Positions 46,928 through 55,762 are shown, counted from the stretch's first letter. The stretch is 64,000 bases of DNA from Marinobacter flavimaris (GCF_002933295.1 NZ_PSSW01000003.1:124001-188000); one strand, 5' to 3'. Notes: a model not told the origin generated them from the letters alone. Numbers and translations: made by a program.

Positions 46928-47833
46928 ATGGCCAAAAACACCGCCGCGTCTGTTCGCCAGAAACTGCTGAATAAGTCCCGGGAAGAAAAGCGCCCCTTTC
47001 AGGAGCTGTTGCAGTATTACGCTATGGAGCGGTTTCTTTACCGCCTCAGTCAATCGCCCCACAGCGGCTGCTTTACGCTCAAGGGTGCGCTGATGCTCTG
47101 GGCCATGCAGGGGCCGACCAGCAGACCGACCCGGGATATCGATATGCTGGGCCAGACCAGCAATGAACCTGAGGCGATCCTGGACCAGGTACAAGAAATT
47201 ATTGCCGCTGAAGTGATGGATGACGGGTTGCATTTCGATCGGGATACCCTGAAGGCAGAAACCATCACCGAAGATGCGGACTACCAGGGGCTGAGGGTGA
47301 CCTTCACTGGTTTTCTCGACAAGGCCAGAATTCCGATGCAACTGGATATTGGCTTTGGTGATCCCGTATTTCCGTTCCCCTCCTGGCTGGAGTTTCCAAC
47401 CTTACTGGATTTTCCCGCTGCACGTATCAAGTGTTACACCCCGGAATCGTCCATTGCCGAGAAGTTCCAGGCGATGGTGAACCTTGGTGAGCTAAACAGT
47501 CGCATGAAAGACTTTTACGACATCTGGTTGCTCTCGCTCCAACACGAGTTCCGCCTGGAAAACCTGAAGGGTGCCGTTAAAGGCACCTTCCAGAAACGCG
47601 GAACCGAAATCCCTGAAACCAATCCCTTTTCTGCCGCTTTTATGGACAGCAAACAGCCACAGTGGCAGGCTTTCCGTAAACGCCTTGGCCAGGATCATGT
47701 GCCGGAGGCATTTTCGGAAGTTGTAGAGGCGGTGGTTGAGTTTCTTGGGCCGGTGATGGACGGTAACGTCACGGATGCCCCCGAGGAAATCTGGCATCCA
47801 CCCGGTCCATGGAGTCGGCAGGCCGATGGCTAG
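46928..47833 (+). CDS. abiEii: AbiEii toxin, nucleotidyltransferase
   Basis: 301 residues. The nucleotidyltransferase motif I region has KGALML at 52-57 and the metal-binding RDIDM at 69-73; a later block with SIAEKFQAMV and KDFYDIW matches the conserved C-terminal AbiEii motifs. The toxin transfers nucleotides and stops growth in infected cells, balanced by AbiEi. It is preceded by AAAGGAG (46916-46922). Its TAG at 47831-47833 overlaps the hsdR ATG at 47826 by 8 nt. Confidence 0.88.
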   Translation: MAKNTAASVRQKLLNKSREEKRPFQELLQYYAMERFLYRLSQSPHSGCFTLKGALMLWAMQGPTSRPTRDIDMLGQTSNEPEAILDQVQEIIAAEVMDDGLHFDRDTLKAETITEDADYQGLRVTFTGFLDKARIPMQLDIGFGDPVFPFPSWLEFPTLLDFPAARIKCYTPESSIAEKFQAMVNLGELNSRMKDFYDIWLLSLQHEFRLENLKGAVKGTFQKRGTEIPETNPFSAAFMDSKQPQWQAFRKRLGQDHVPEAFSEVVEAVVEFLGPVMDGNVTDAPEEIWHPPGPWSRQADG

Positions 47834-50800
47834 TTTTATTTCGGAAGACAATATCGAGCAGGCGCTGTTGCAGCGTCTCCAGCATATTCATGGTTTCAAT
47901 GTGCTGGACTGCTATACCGCAAAGCCGGAAGACCCGAACGATGGCTCCCACCGTGCGGATAAACGGGATGTGATTTTCCCGGTCGAGTTAAAAACCGCCT
48001 GCCTGGAATTGAATCCCGACATCCCTGAAAGCAAGATCGACGAAGCCATTGAGCGCGTGATGAACCGGCGTGGGGCAATGTCTCCGATTGCTGCCAACCG
48101 GGAACTGTATGACGTGATCCGGGATGGCGTGCCGGTTCAGTTTGATGATGAGCGCGGCATCAAACAGCATGAGAAAGTCCGGCTGGTTCATTTTGACGAT
48201 CCGAAACAGAACCGCTGGTTGGCGGTCTCCCAGTTGTGGATCAAGTCGGTGGGCCAGGCCCCGAAGTCCGCCTACCGTCGCCCCGATGTAATCCTGTACG
48301 TTAACGGGTTGCCCCTGGTCTTTATCGAGCTGAAGAACTCCAATGTGCGGCTGCGCAATGCCTTCGAGGATAACCTGCGCAGTTACCGGCATGACATTCC
48401 CCAATTGTTCCACTGTAACGCATTCTGTGTGCTGTCCAACGCTCTGGAAACCAGGGTCGGAAGCTTCACTGCCGGCTGGGAACACTTCTTTAACTGGTTC
48501 CGGGTGGAGAGTGAGAATGAGGCGGTAAATCGCAAGGAAATTACCGAGCAGGCCACCAGCCTGGAACATGCTGCCGATGGCCTGTGCGAAAAATCTCGCC
48601 TGCTGGACTACGTCGAGAACTTCATCCTCTTCCATAAGGGTGAAACCAAGATCATTGCCCAGAATCACCAGTTTTTGGGGGTGAACAACGCCTATGAGCG
48701 TTTCCTGAATCGTCGGGAACACGATGGCAAATTGGGGGTATTCTGGCACACCCAGGGATCGGGCAAGAGCTTTTCAATGATTTTTTACGCCCGCAAGATC
48801 TTCCGGAAAGCCACGGGCAACTTCAGTTTTGTGGTGGTGACTGATCGTCAGGATCTGGACGGTCAGATTTACCGGAATTTCCTCAATACGGAAACGGTTC
48901 GTAAAGAGGATGCTGCCCAGCCGGCCAACGCCGAGGAAATGCGCAAGTTTCTAGGTCAGAACAAGAAGGTGGTGTTCACCCTGATCCAGAAGTTCCGTTA
49001 CGAAAAGGGGCGCAAGTACCCTCGGCTGTTCGATCCCGAAAAGGAAAACCGGGAAATCATAGTAATGGTGGATGAGGCCCACCGAACCCAGTACAAGAGC
49101 CTGGCGGAAAATATGCGCGCAGGCCTGGAGGGAGCTCACTTCCTGGCCTTTACCGGCACGCCGTTGCTGGGGCGTGATCGCAAGACCAACAGCTGGTTTG
49201 GCGATTATGTGTCTGAGTACAACTTCCAGCAGGCGATGGAAGATAATGCCACCGTGCCATTGTTTTATGAGAAACGGGTGCCGAAGGTTCTGATCCAGAA
49301 CGACGATCTGGGGGATGAGTTCTACGAGCTATTGGAAGACGAAAACCTGGACGAAGCCCAGCAGGAGAAGCTAGAGAAAAAGTACGCCCGTGAACTGGAA
49401 GTGATCAAGCGGGACGACCGCCTGGATACCATTGCCCGGGACATCGTGTACCACTTTCCCCGCCGTGGTTATCTCGGCAAGGGCATGGTCATCACGCTGG
49501 ACAAGTTCACCGCTGTGCGCATGTACGACAAGGTGCAGCAGCACTGGAAGGACGAACAGAAACGCCTGCTGAAGCTGATCAAAGAATCGACCAACGAAGT
49601 TGAGAGGGCCCGCTACAAGAAGATCCGGGATTACATGAAAACGGTCGAGATGGCCGTAGTGATCAGCGATCCGAAAGCGGACGAGGAAAAGTTCGAGAAG
49701 CAGGGCCTGGATATCAAGCCGCACATCAAGCGCCTGGAGCAGCTTGATGAACATATGCACGACGTGGAGTACAACTTTAAAGACCCGGAGCACCCTCTTC
49801 AACTGGTGTTCGTCTGCGCCATGTGGCTAACCGGGTTTGATGCGCCAACTGTATCCACGCTTTACCTCGACAAGCCCATGAAGGGTCATACCCTGATGCA
49901 GACCATTGCCCGGGCGAACCGGGTGGCTTCATATCGCGTCAAAGGTCACAGCGGTGATCTGGTTGAGAAGAGAAACGGCGAAATCGTTGATTACTACAAC
50001 GTGTTCCGCAACATGCGCAAAGCACTGAAAGATTACGCGCAGGGCGCGGATGGCGAGGAGCAGCCGGTTCAGGAAAAGTCTGAGCTCTTCGAACTACTCG
50101 ATGATGCGGTTAGCCAAACACTTGAGTTCTGCCGGGAGCGGGATATCGAGCTGAATTCAGTGTTTGAGAAGCAGGATACCTTCAAGAATATCGGTTTCTT
50201 TAACCAGGCGGCCGATACCCTCCTGAGTAACGACGATTGGCGCAAGCAGTTTAACGTTTACGAAAACACCGTGACGGCTCTGTATGAGGCCTGCAAGCCC
50301 GAGATATTCCAAAAGCATGACAATCAGCGTATTGCGGCAATCCAGTACCTTCGTGGGGTGGTGGACGCACTGGTGGAGCAGGCCGACATCGACGAAATCA
50401 GTCAGAAGATTTCGGAACTGCTGGACGAGAGCGTGGTGGTGGACAATGCCGAGGCTTTCAACATCAAGGAGCACCGCGCGGAATACGAGATCGTCCAGAA
50501 AGGCCAGGGCTGGGATCTGAGCAAGATCAACTACGATAAGCTCCGTGAAGATTTCAAAAAAGCTGAGTACAAGCACATTGAGATTGCAGAGTTGCGCGCC
50601 TTTATCGAAGACAAATTGCAGCAGCTTCTGGAGCAGAACCACACCCGTACCGACTTTGCCCAACGGTTGCAGGAGATCATCGACAAGTACAATTCGGGGA
50701 GCTCCTCTGCGGATGCGTACTATGAAGATCTGGTCCAGTACGTTGGTAACATTCGGGAAGAATCAGAACGGCATATCCGTGAAGGTCTCAGCGAGGATGA

Positions 50801-51095
50801 GCTGGAGATCTACGACCTGTTGAAAAAGGACAAACTCACCAGAGCCGAGGAACAGAGAGTAAAGCTGGCGGCAAAGGATCTGATCATCCGTCTGTTGGAA
50901 GGCCATCCGAAAGTGTTGGTTCAGGATTGGTGGAAGGATGGCCAGACCCAGCGTGCGGTAAAGGCTGCCATTGAGGAAGTTCTGGATAAAGACCTGCCGG
51001 AGAGCTACGACCGTGTGGCGTTCAAGGAGAAGTGTGACAACGTTTTCGAGCTGGTCGTGGAGTTTGCGGCCAGTGGTCGGAAGTGGGTGGCATAA
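47826..51095 (+). CDS. hsdR: Type I restriction endonuclease subunit HsdR
   Basis: 1089 residues from ATG 47826. The PD-(D/E)xK nuclease is seen as D154 with E168 and K170 in LVFIELKN. The SF2 motor follows with Walker A TQGSGKS at 309-315 and DEAH at 416-419, and later helicase motifs such as TRIARANR-like QTIARANRVASYR. It translocates and cuts unmethylated DNA with HsdM and HsdS. The start lies 8 nt inside the abiEii gene with only a weak AGG ribosome site, so its translation probably depends on abiEii translation. Confidence 0.95.
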   Translation: MASFISEDNIEQALLQRLQHIHGFNVLDCYTAKPEDPNDGSHRADKRDVIFPVELKTACLELNPDIPESKIDEAIERVMNRRGAMSPIAANRELYDVIRDGVPVQFDDERGIKQHEKVRLVHFDDPKQNRWLAVSQLWIKSVGQAPKSAYRRPDVILYVNGLPLVFIELKNSNVRLRNAFEDNLRSYRHDIPQLFHCNAFCVLSNALETRVGSFTAGWEHFFNWFRVESENEAVNRKEITEQATSLEHAADGLCEKSRLLDYVENFILFHKGETKIIAQNHQFLGVNNAYERFLNRREHDGKLGVFWHTQGSGKSFSMIFYARKIFRKATGNFSFVVVTDRQDLDGQIYRNFLNTETVRKEDAAQPANAEEMRKFLGQNKKVVFTLIQKFRYEKGRKYPRLFDPEKENREIIVMVDEAHRTQYKSLAENMRAGLEGAHFLAFTGTPLLGRDRKTNSWFGDYVSEYNFQQAMEDNATVPLFYEKRVPKVLIQNDDLGDEFYELLEDENLDEAQQEKLEKKYARELEVIKRDDRLDTIARDIVYHFPRRGYLGKGMVITLDKFTAVRMYDKVQQHWKDEQKRLLKLIKESTNEVERARYKKIRDYMKTVEMAVVISDPKADEEKFEKQGLDIKPHIKRLEQLDEHMHDVEYNFKDPEHPLQLVFVCAMWLTGFDAPTVSTLYLDKPMKGHTLMQTIARANRVASYRVKGHSGDLVEKRNGEIVDYYNVFRNMRKALKDYAQGADGEEQPVQEKSELFELLDDAVSQTLEFCRERDIELNSVFEKQDTFKNIGFFNQAADTLLSNDDWRKQFNVYENTVTALYEACKPEIFQKHDNQRIAAIQYLRGVVDALVEQADIDEISQKISELLDESVVVDNAEAFNIKEHRAEYEIVQKGQGWDLSKINYDKLREDFKKAEYKHIEIAELRAFIEDKLQQLLEQNHTRTDFAQRLQEIIDKYNSGSSSADAYYEDLVQYVGNIREESERHIREGLSEDELEIYDLLKKDKLTRAEEQRVKLAAKDLIIRLLEGHPKVLVQDWWKDGQTQRAVKAAIEEVLDKDLPESYDRVAFKEKCDNVFELVVEFAASGRKWVA

Positions 51096-51148
51096 ATTTT
51101 AGATCCTTTGGGCCCCTCAGATGCCAGAAGCAGTTGTCTTCGCTGCCT

Positions 51149-51595
51149 CTAGTTGACTCTTAAAGTAGATAGAACGTTGTCGAAAATGTTCTCATCAGCA
51201 CTAATAGTGATCCATGTAGATCGATGTTTCGACGTGGCGATAAAAGCAGTGGTGTAGCCGTTTACAGTTGCAGAGAATCCATAGACTCCTTCGCCCAAAT
51301 CCAGTTCTGTCACATCACCAGAGGACTTCTGTGCTTCTCCAAAACCCTGTCTGACCTCCTCTACTGCCGTTGAAAAGTCGGCGTTGGTTTCCATTGTCGC
51401 TACAGAGCCCACTAATTCCGAGCCGCGCCAAATCTGTGTTTCAGAAGGTTGGATATCGACAGTATCGAATTGTCTGCTATTGAACTCGAACGCAATACCA
51501 TTGGAAGTGCGAAACTCGATGGCTTGTTGATTGATAGAAGCACAACCCGAGATCAGGCTGATCAAAAAAATCCCGCAAGCGATGAGCGCTTTCAT
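51149..51595 (-). CDS. Small unrecognised lipoprotein
   Basis: 148 residues from ATG 51595. The signal peptide ends in the lipobox LISGC, so Cys19 should be lipidated. The rest (FEFNSRQFDTVDIQPSETQIWRG and a later GVYGFSATVNGYTTAFIA region) resembles no family I can name. This part of the window is AT-richer than its neighbours. It lies 15 nt after the unknown gene at 51611, probably co-transcribed. An immunity role next to hcp is a guess only. Confidence 0.6.
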   Translation of the reverse strand: MKALIACGIFLISLISGCASINQQAIEFRTSNGIAFEFNSRQFDTVDIQPSETQIWRGSELVGSVATMETNADFSTAVEEVRQGFGEAQKSSGDVTELDLGEGVYGFSATVNGYTTAFIATSKHRSTWITISADENIFDNVLSTLRVN

Positions 51596-51610
51596 GAAAC
51601 ACATCCCTGT

Positions 51611-51958
51611 TTAATTTAAAGAGTCGATTATAGCTGGTTTGAATTGCGCGGCGCGGAACCGCTTGCACATTATGTTAATGCGCACGTTGCCGGTGAGAAA
51701 AGGCTCTCCGGACTTTCTGATGATTCGCAGAGCCCACTTTCTTAGTTTATTGGCGGGCATAAGCAAATCCTGCGGGCTGGGAACTGCGTCAATCCAAGTG
51801 CTGCAGTCTTCCGTTTCTGCCAATAACTCTACTATTTTGACAATAGTTTCATCTGTAATGGTGGATGAGGTAAACAGACGGGCATTGCCTTGTCCATAGA
51901 ATGACCGGACGATTGCTTGAATGATATCAACATCATTCTCAGTAATTGAGTCGCTCAT
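51611..51958 (-). CDS. Small protein of unknown function downstream of hcp
   Basis: 115 residues from ATG 51958, preceded by AAGGAA at 8 nt. It is mostly helical and has a basic C-terminal half (ANKLRKWALRIIRKSG, FRAAQFKPA). No signal peptide and no known domain is seen. It starts 85 nt after the hcp stop and is followed by the lipoprotein gene, so the three may form one transcript. Longer starts within the hcp gene are not supported. Confidence 0.55.
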   Translation of the reverse strand: MSDSITENDVDIIQAIVRSFYGQGNARLFTSSTITDETIVKIVELLAETEDCSTWIDAVPSPQDLLMPANKLRKWALRIIRKSGEPFLTGNVRINIMCKRFRAAQFKPAIIDSLN

Positions 51959-52043
51959 GCTCTTCGTTCCTTGAAGCTCTAAAGCTGATGCTCCGTGGAC
52001 CCTTTCGTCTCCGGAGCATCTATTCCGCTCACTGCGGATCGAC

Positions 52044-52562
52044 TTACGCCTCGATCGGCGAGCGCCAGTCGTCAGCACCGGAAGTACCGGCAACGGCGTG
52101 CTCCCAGGTTACCTTGCGGTAGGACAGGGAAACGGTCACCAGCTGGGTGAAGTCGGCGTTGCCGGCATCCTGGCAGTGGGGCATGTTGCAGTTGATGTCG
52201 ATGATGGTGGCATCTTCGAGGATGGTGGAGAAGAAGTGCTCCTGCTTGCCCTCAACGGAGGTGCGGTACCACTTCAGCTCGACCTTGGGCAGCATCTCGC
52301 CGGAGGCGAGGGCGTTGTACATCAGCGGGGTGGCCTTGTTCAGGGCGGAGGTGAACTTGAACGGCTTGTGCACGCGCTGACCGGATGGCTGACCGGACTG
52401 GGGATCGGTCGGTACGGTAACAACGTGGCTGAATTCCTGCACCAGCACTTCGTCTTCGTGGCCTTCCACGTAGATGTTACCGACAGAATCGGACGTGAAT
52501 GCGCCGGCGGTGATGTTGCCCTGGGTCTGGCCTTCGATGCTGATATAACAAGGAGTTGGCAT
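52044..52562 (-). CDS. hcp: Hcp, type VI secretion tube protein (orphan)
   Basis: 172 residues from ATG 52562, preceded by GGAG at 6 nt. The N-terminus CYISIEGQTQGNITAG and the SHVVTVPTDPQSGQPSGQRVHKPF and LMYNALASGEMLPKVELKWYR regions (in part) are typical of Hcp. It forms the ring stacked into the type VI secretion tube. No other type VI core gene is in the window, so it is an orphan that may serve a distant cluster. Two small genes follow it. Confidence 0.92.
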   Translation of the reverse strand: MPTPCYISIEGQTQGNITAGAFTSDSVGNIYVEGHEDEVLVQEFSHVVTVPTDPQSGQPSGQRVHKPFKFTSALNKATPLMYNALASGEMLPKVELKWYRTSVEGKQEHFFSTILEDATIIDINCNMPHCQDAGNADFTQLVTVSLSYRKVTWEHAVAGTSGADDWRSPIEA

Positions 52563-52625
52563 AGTCTGCTCCATGACTTGTGAATGAATAGTGTCCCCGG
52601 GTGTTCCCTGGACGCGGACTTTCAT

Positions 52626-52641
52626 TACAAAGCCTGTGCCA
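52626..52641 (-). promoter_or_regulatory. Possible sigma-54 promoter of hcp
   Basis: TGGCACAGGCTTTGTA on the minus strand, with GG at -24 and GT rather than GC at -12. It lies 64 nt before the hcp start. Orphan hcp genes are often sigma-54 dependent in related bacteria. Confidence 0.4.
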
Positions 52642-52776
52642 GAAGAGGAAATAGTTTTTAAAACAGTGGGTTATCTTTTTTCTCGGAGATGTCCCCGGCG
52701 GGCCAGGCAACCGCGCGCCCGAACGCCGGGCGAAGGATTGCTGGTGGGGCAAAAACTTGCTCGGGCAATACCCGCT

Positions 52777-54501
52777 TCAGCCCAGGCCGAGGGCTGCCAG
52801 CAACGCCAGGAGCAATAACGCGGATACACCCTGCCAGAAGGCCACGGGATTGCGCTCCATTAACGGCGGCCGATGACGCTTGTGCCAGTCGACGGATGGG
52901 TGTCGCAGCTTGTACAGGTATTCCGAGAGCGCCGGGTAACGTCTGTGGGCCTGAGGGTGAACCGCTTTTTCAATGGCATCGTCGACCCAGGCGGGAAGAT
53001 TCTCACGTAAGTGTCTCGCGGGCCGGTAGTTCAGCCCGCGAAGCTGGTTCCGGCTATGGATTTTCGGTACTTCCGCGCCATAGGGAAGCTGGCCGGTGAG
53101 CAACTGGTAGGTAATCACGCCCAGGGAGAACTGGTCTGATAGCCAGCTGCCGGGCTCGCCGAGAAAGGTCTCAGGGGCACTGTAAAGGGCGGCCCCCCGA
53201 GGAACCGCCTGTTCGCCGATCTCAGAGTCCTCAAGGCCGGCGACCCGGGTGGCACCGAAATCAATCAGCGTGACAGTGCCATGGGGATCCACCAGCACGT
53301 TTTCCGGCTTCAGGTCCTGATGCACCATTTCAAGCCGGTGGAATGCCCTCAAGCCTTTACCAATCTGCTCAACGAGATCACGCACGGTATCAAGTGTCGG
53401 AGCCGGGTTGTCCAGCATCCATTGCCGCAAGGTACAGCCTTCCACGAACTCTGTGGCCTGGTAGAGAAAGCTGGGTCGTTGGCTGGACTGGAACGGTCTT
53501 GCGACATGAGCGCTGCTGATTCGCCTGGCAATCCACTGCTCGGTGGAAAACTGTTCCAGGTAGACCGGATCGTGTCTCTGTTCCAGTGAGGGCATCTTCA
53601 GCACCACCCGGGTATCGGTTTCCTCATCCACCGCCAGGTAGACATGGCTGCGGCTGCTGGCGTGAATCTGTCTCAGAATCCGGTAACCGTCCAGATGTTG
53701 GCCCGGCTGAAGTTCCGGCGCAAAGGGCAGCTGGGCCAGCTGGTGAAACAGCTCGCTGCTTTCCGGAACCGCGGGGACCGAGTTCACCCGGATGATCTGG
53801 GCGGTCAGGTTGTCATCACTGCCCTGTTCGAGGGCCTGGGCTGCCAACCGGCGGGCGGCAGCGTCCAGATCATCGCCAGATTCCCGGATGATACCGGCCA
53901 TGGTTCGCTCATCCAGGTGCTCATGGATGCCGTCGGTCGCCAGCAAAAAGGTATCGCCGGGCTGGATCGGCAGGCTTCGATAATCGATATCCAGTTGATG
54001 GCCAATGCCCATGGCCCGGGTCAGGCAGCTCTCTTCCGGGGAGAGCCAGAGCCGGTGATCGGTGCTGAGCTGTTCAAGTTGGTCGTGGTGAACCCGGTAG
54101 ATGCGGGTGTCGCCGATATGAAACAGATGTGCGGTGGCGGACCTGAGCACCATCACGCTCAGGGTACAGACATAGCCTCGGTCGCGGTCATAGCGGTATT
54201 GGCTTTGCCGGGTCTGGGCATGAAGCCAGGCATTGGTTGCGAGCAGCACCCGTTGGGCGGACTGTTTCACCGACCAGCTTTCCGGAGTGGAAAAGTAGTC
54301 GCTGAGGAAACCCGCGACGGCGGACTCGCTGGCAATCTGGCTGACATTGCTGGAGCTGATGCCGTCGGCGATGGCAACGGCGATGCCTTTGGTGATCAGC
54401 TGGTGGCCCTTTGGCACCAGTAAACCGTGGAAGTCCTGGTTGACTGGTTTGACGCCAGCGTCGGAGTACTGGCCGGCGGAAACGGAAAGGGAGCTGGTCA
54501 T
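52777..54501 (-). CDS. Bifunctional PP2C phosphatase and Ser/Thr kinase with C-terminal membrane anchor
   Basis: 574 residues. A PP2C phosphatase domain (about 1-240) has N21-Q22-D23, ADG at 45-47, GDTRIYR at 130-136, D190-G191 and DDN at 229-231. A Hanks-type kinase (about 268-530) has Lys302, HQDLKPEN at 394-401 (HQD in place of HRD), DFG at 414-416 and APE at 442-444. A membrane helix ends the protein (near 553-574). In Pseudomonas aeruginosa a similar fused protein sits between nirB and nasA. Type VI-linked kinases are the alternative; the transporter upstream favours a nitrate role. Confidence 0.85.
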   Translation of the reverse strand: MTSSLSVSAGQYSDAGVKPVNQDFHGLLVPKGHQLITKGIAVAIADGISSSNVSQIASESAVAGFLSDYFSTPESWSVKQSAQRVLLATNAWLHAQTRQSQYRYDRDRGYVCTLSVMVLRSATAHLFHIGDTRIYRVHHDQLEQLSTDHRLWLSPEESCLTRAMGIGHQLDIDYRSLPIQPGDTFLLATDGIHEHLDERTMAGIIRESGDDLDAAARRLAAQALEQGSDDNLTAQIIRVNSVPAVPESSELFHQLAQLPFAPELQPGQHLDGYRILRQIHASSRSHVYLAVDEETDTRVVLKMPSLEQRHDPVYLEQFSTEQWIARRISSAHVARPFQSSQRPSFLYQATEFVEGCTLRQWMLDNPAPTLDTVRDLVEQIGKGLRAFHRLEMVHQDLKPENVLVDPHGTVTLIDFGATRVAGLEDSEIGEQAVPRGAALYSAPETFLGEPGSWLSDQFSLGVITYQLLTGQLPYGAEVPKIHSRNQLRGLNYRPARHLRENLPAWVDDAIEKAVHPQAHRRYPALSEYLYKLRHPSVDWHKRHRPPLMERNPVAFWQGVSALLLLALLAALGLG

Positions 54502-54528
54502 TGGGAAACGGCATTTCCTCGATCAAGG

Positions 54529-54565
54529 AAAACGCAACTCCGGCGGGTGCGGCAGCCGGAGTTGC
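54529..54565 (-). terminator. Intrinsic terminator between the nitrite transporter and kinase genes
   Basis: GCAACTCCGGC (54565-54555 on the minus strand) pairs perfectly with GCCGGAGTTGC (54544-54534) over 11 bp with a 10-nt loop, followed by GTTTTCC. It would end most transcripts after the transporter gene; the downstream kinase gene starts 28 nt further on. Confidence 0.7.
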
Positions 54566-54578
54566 AGGACGCCCCGAC

Positions 54579-55427
54579 TCAGTTGGTACGGGCCAGGGCA
54601 GCGTCGTTGTAGGTTTCCGCAACCTTGCGCTTGGGCGCGGTGCGCACATGGGTGGTGTAGAGGGTCAGGCCGGTAAAGGCGAGGCCGCCAACCAGGTTAC
54701 CCAGAACGGTGGGAATCTCGTTCCACCACAGGTAGTCCATCACCGAGAACTCGCCGCCCATGATGATGGCAGACGGGAACAGGAACATGTTCACGATGGA
54801 GTGCTCGAAACCCATGAAGAAGAACAGCATGATGGGCATCCACATAGCCAGTACCTTGCCACTGACGCTGGTGGAAATCATGGCGCCAACCACGCCCATG
54901 GAGACCATCCAGTTGCACAGCATGCCGCGAATGAAAATGGTGGCCCAGCCGGCAGCACCGAACTCCGCGTAGCCAAGCGTGCGCGCTTCACCAACACTGG
55001 CGATCTTCGCGCCAACGGCACCGGGATCGGTATTGAAACCGTAGGTGAAGATAAACGCCATCATGAAGGCGACGGTCAGTGCGCCGCCCAGGTTGCCAAG
55101 GAATACCCAACCCCAGTTGCGCAGTATGGCTGCCGGGGTCACTCCGGGGCGTTTATCAAGCAATGCAAGGGGCGTGAGCATGAACACGCCGGTCAGCAGG
55201 TCGAAGCCCATCAGGTAAAGCATGCAAAAGCCGATCGGGAACAGGATGGCGCCGATCAGGAACACGCCGGTCTCGACCGCTACGGTAATGGCAAACGCGG
55301 CAGCCAGCGCCAGAATGGCGCCCGCCATAAAGGCCCGAATCAGTGTGTCCCGCGTTGACATGTAGATCTTGGATTCGCCGGCGTCGACCATTTTGGTGAC
55401 GAACTCCGAAGGCACGATGTAAGACAT
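54579..55427 (-). CDS. Formate/nitrite transporter family protein (NirC-like)
   Basis: 282 residues. Six membrane helices with FNT signature parts (AFMAGAILALAAAFAITVA, GNLGGALTVAF, FFFMGFEHSIVNMFLFP). Members of this family carry nitrite or formate by facilitated diffusion. Location and the NasR-type leader before it suggest nitrite handling in nitrate assimilation. Start ATG 55427 is preceded by GGGGAAAC. Confidence 0.88.
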   Translation of the reverse strand: MSYIVPSEFVTKMVDAGESKIYMSTRDTLIRAFMAGAILALAAAFAITVAVETGVFLIGAILFPIGFCMLYLMGFDLLTGVFMLTPLALLDKRPGVTPAAILRNWGWVFLGNLGGALTVAFMMAFIFTYGFNTDPGAVGAKIASVGEARTLGYAEFGAAGWATIFIRGMLCNWMVSMGVVGAMISTSVSGKVLAMWMPIMLFFFMGFEHSIVNMFLFPSAIIMGGEFSVMDYLWWNEIPTVLGNLVGGLAFTGLTLYTTHVRTAPKRKVAETYNDAALARTN

Positions 55428-55576
55428 AATGTTTCCCCTGACTTCTCTCGGATGGCCGGACTTTTCAAGCGGCCAAAAAAAACGGCGGTACCCGGTGCCT
55501 GCAATTTGCAGGTGCGAGTAGACGCCGTCGTCTGAATGAATCTGTCGCTGTGAGCAGAACCGACATTGGTTCCGCT
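55428..55576 (-). promoter_or_regulatory. NasR-type leader of the nitrite transporter gene
   Basis: In the minus strand, GCGGAACC and GGTTCTGC (55575-55568 and 55561-55554) form an 8-bp hairpin with hexaloop AATGTC: A first and G fourth. The terminator at 55475-55528 follows. An AGAC/GTCT hairpin with loop GACGGC overlaps the terminator arm and could be the switch partner. The 335-nt stretch 55428-55762 holds this leader, the promoter at 55588 and, near 55701-55719, a 7-bp hairpin (ACGCACC/GGTGCGT) without a U-tract; no gene was seen. Confidence 0.6.
55475..55528 (-). terminator. Attenuator terminator in the leader of the nitrite transporter gene
   Basis: On the minus strand ACGGCG pairs with CGCCGT (55528-55523 with 55488-55483) around an inner CCTGCA/TGCAGG hairpin, followed by eight T (55482-55475). 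It lies 48 nt before the start codon. Confidence 0.7.
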
Positions 55577-55587
55577 AACCGAGTGGG

Positions 55588-55603
55588 TGCAGAGACTGTG
55601 CCA
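55588..55603 (-). promoter_or_regulatory. Sigma-54 promoter of the nitrite transporter gene
   Basis: TGGCACAGTCTCTGCA on the minus strand fits the -24/-12 consensus with correct GG-GC spacing. Transcription would start near 55576 just before the hexaloop hairpin. Confidence 0.6.
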
Positions 55604-55762
55604 GCTTGGCGGTCTGCCGGGGAAAACGGATATAAATCAAAAGGGTAACGTTCTGAGAGGGATGTCGCGCGAAGCGGGTGAAGACGCGATTGCTGATCCG
55701 ACGCACCCGATCGGTGCGTGAATGGTTAAGGCTGCTGCAACCTGGCGCAGCCATGGCGAGGC

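Noticed and set aside
52777..54501. The kinase-phosphatase as type VI PpkA/PppA
   Set aside because: An orphan hcp is next to it, but no other type VI gene is, and the fused arrangement with a nitrite transporter upstream fits the nitrate-linked proteins better. Kept as an alternative only.
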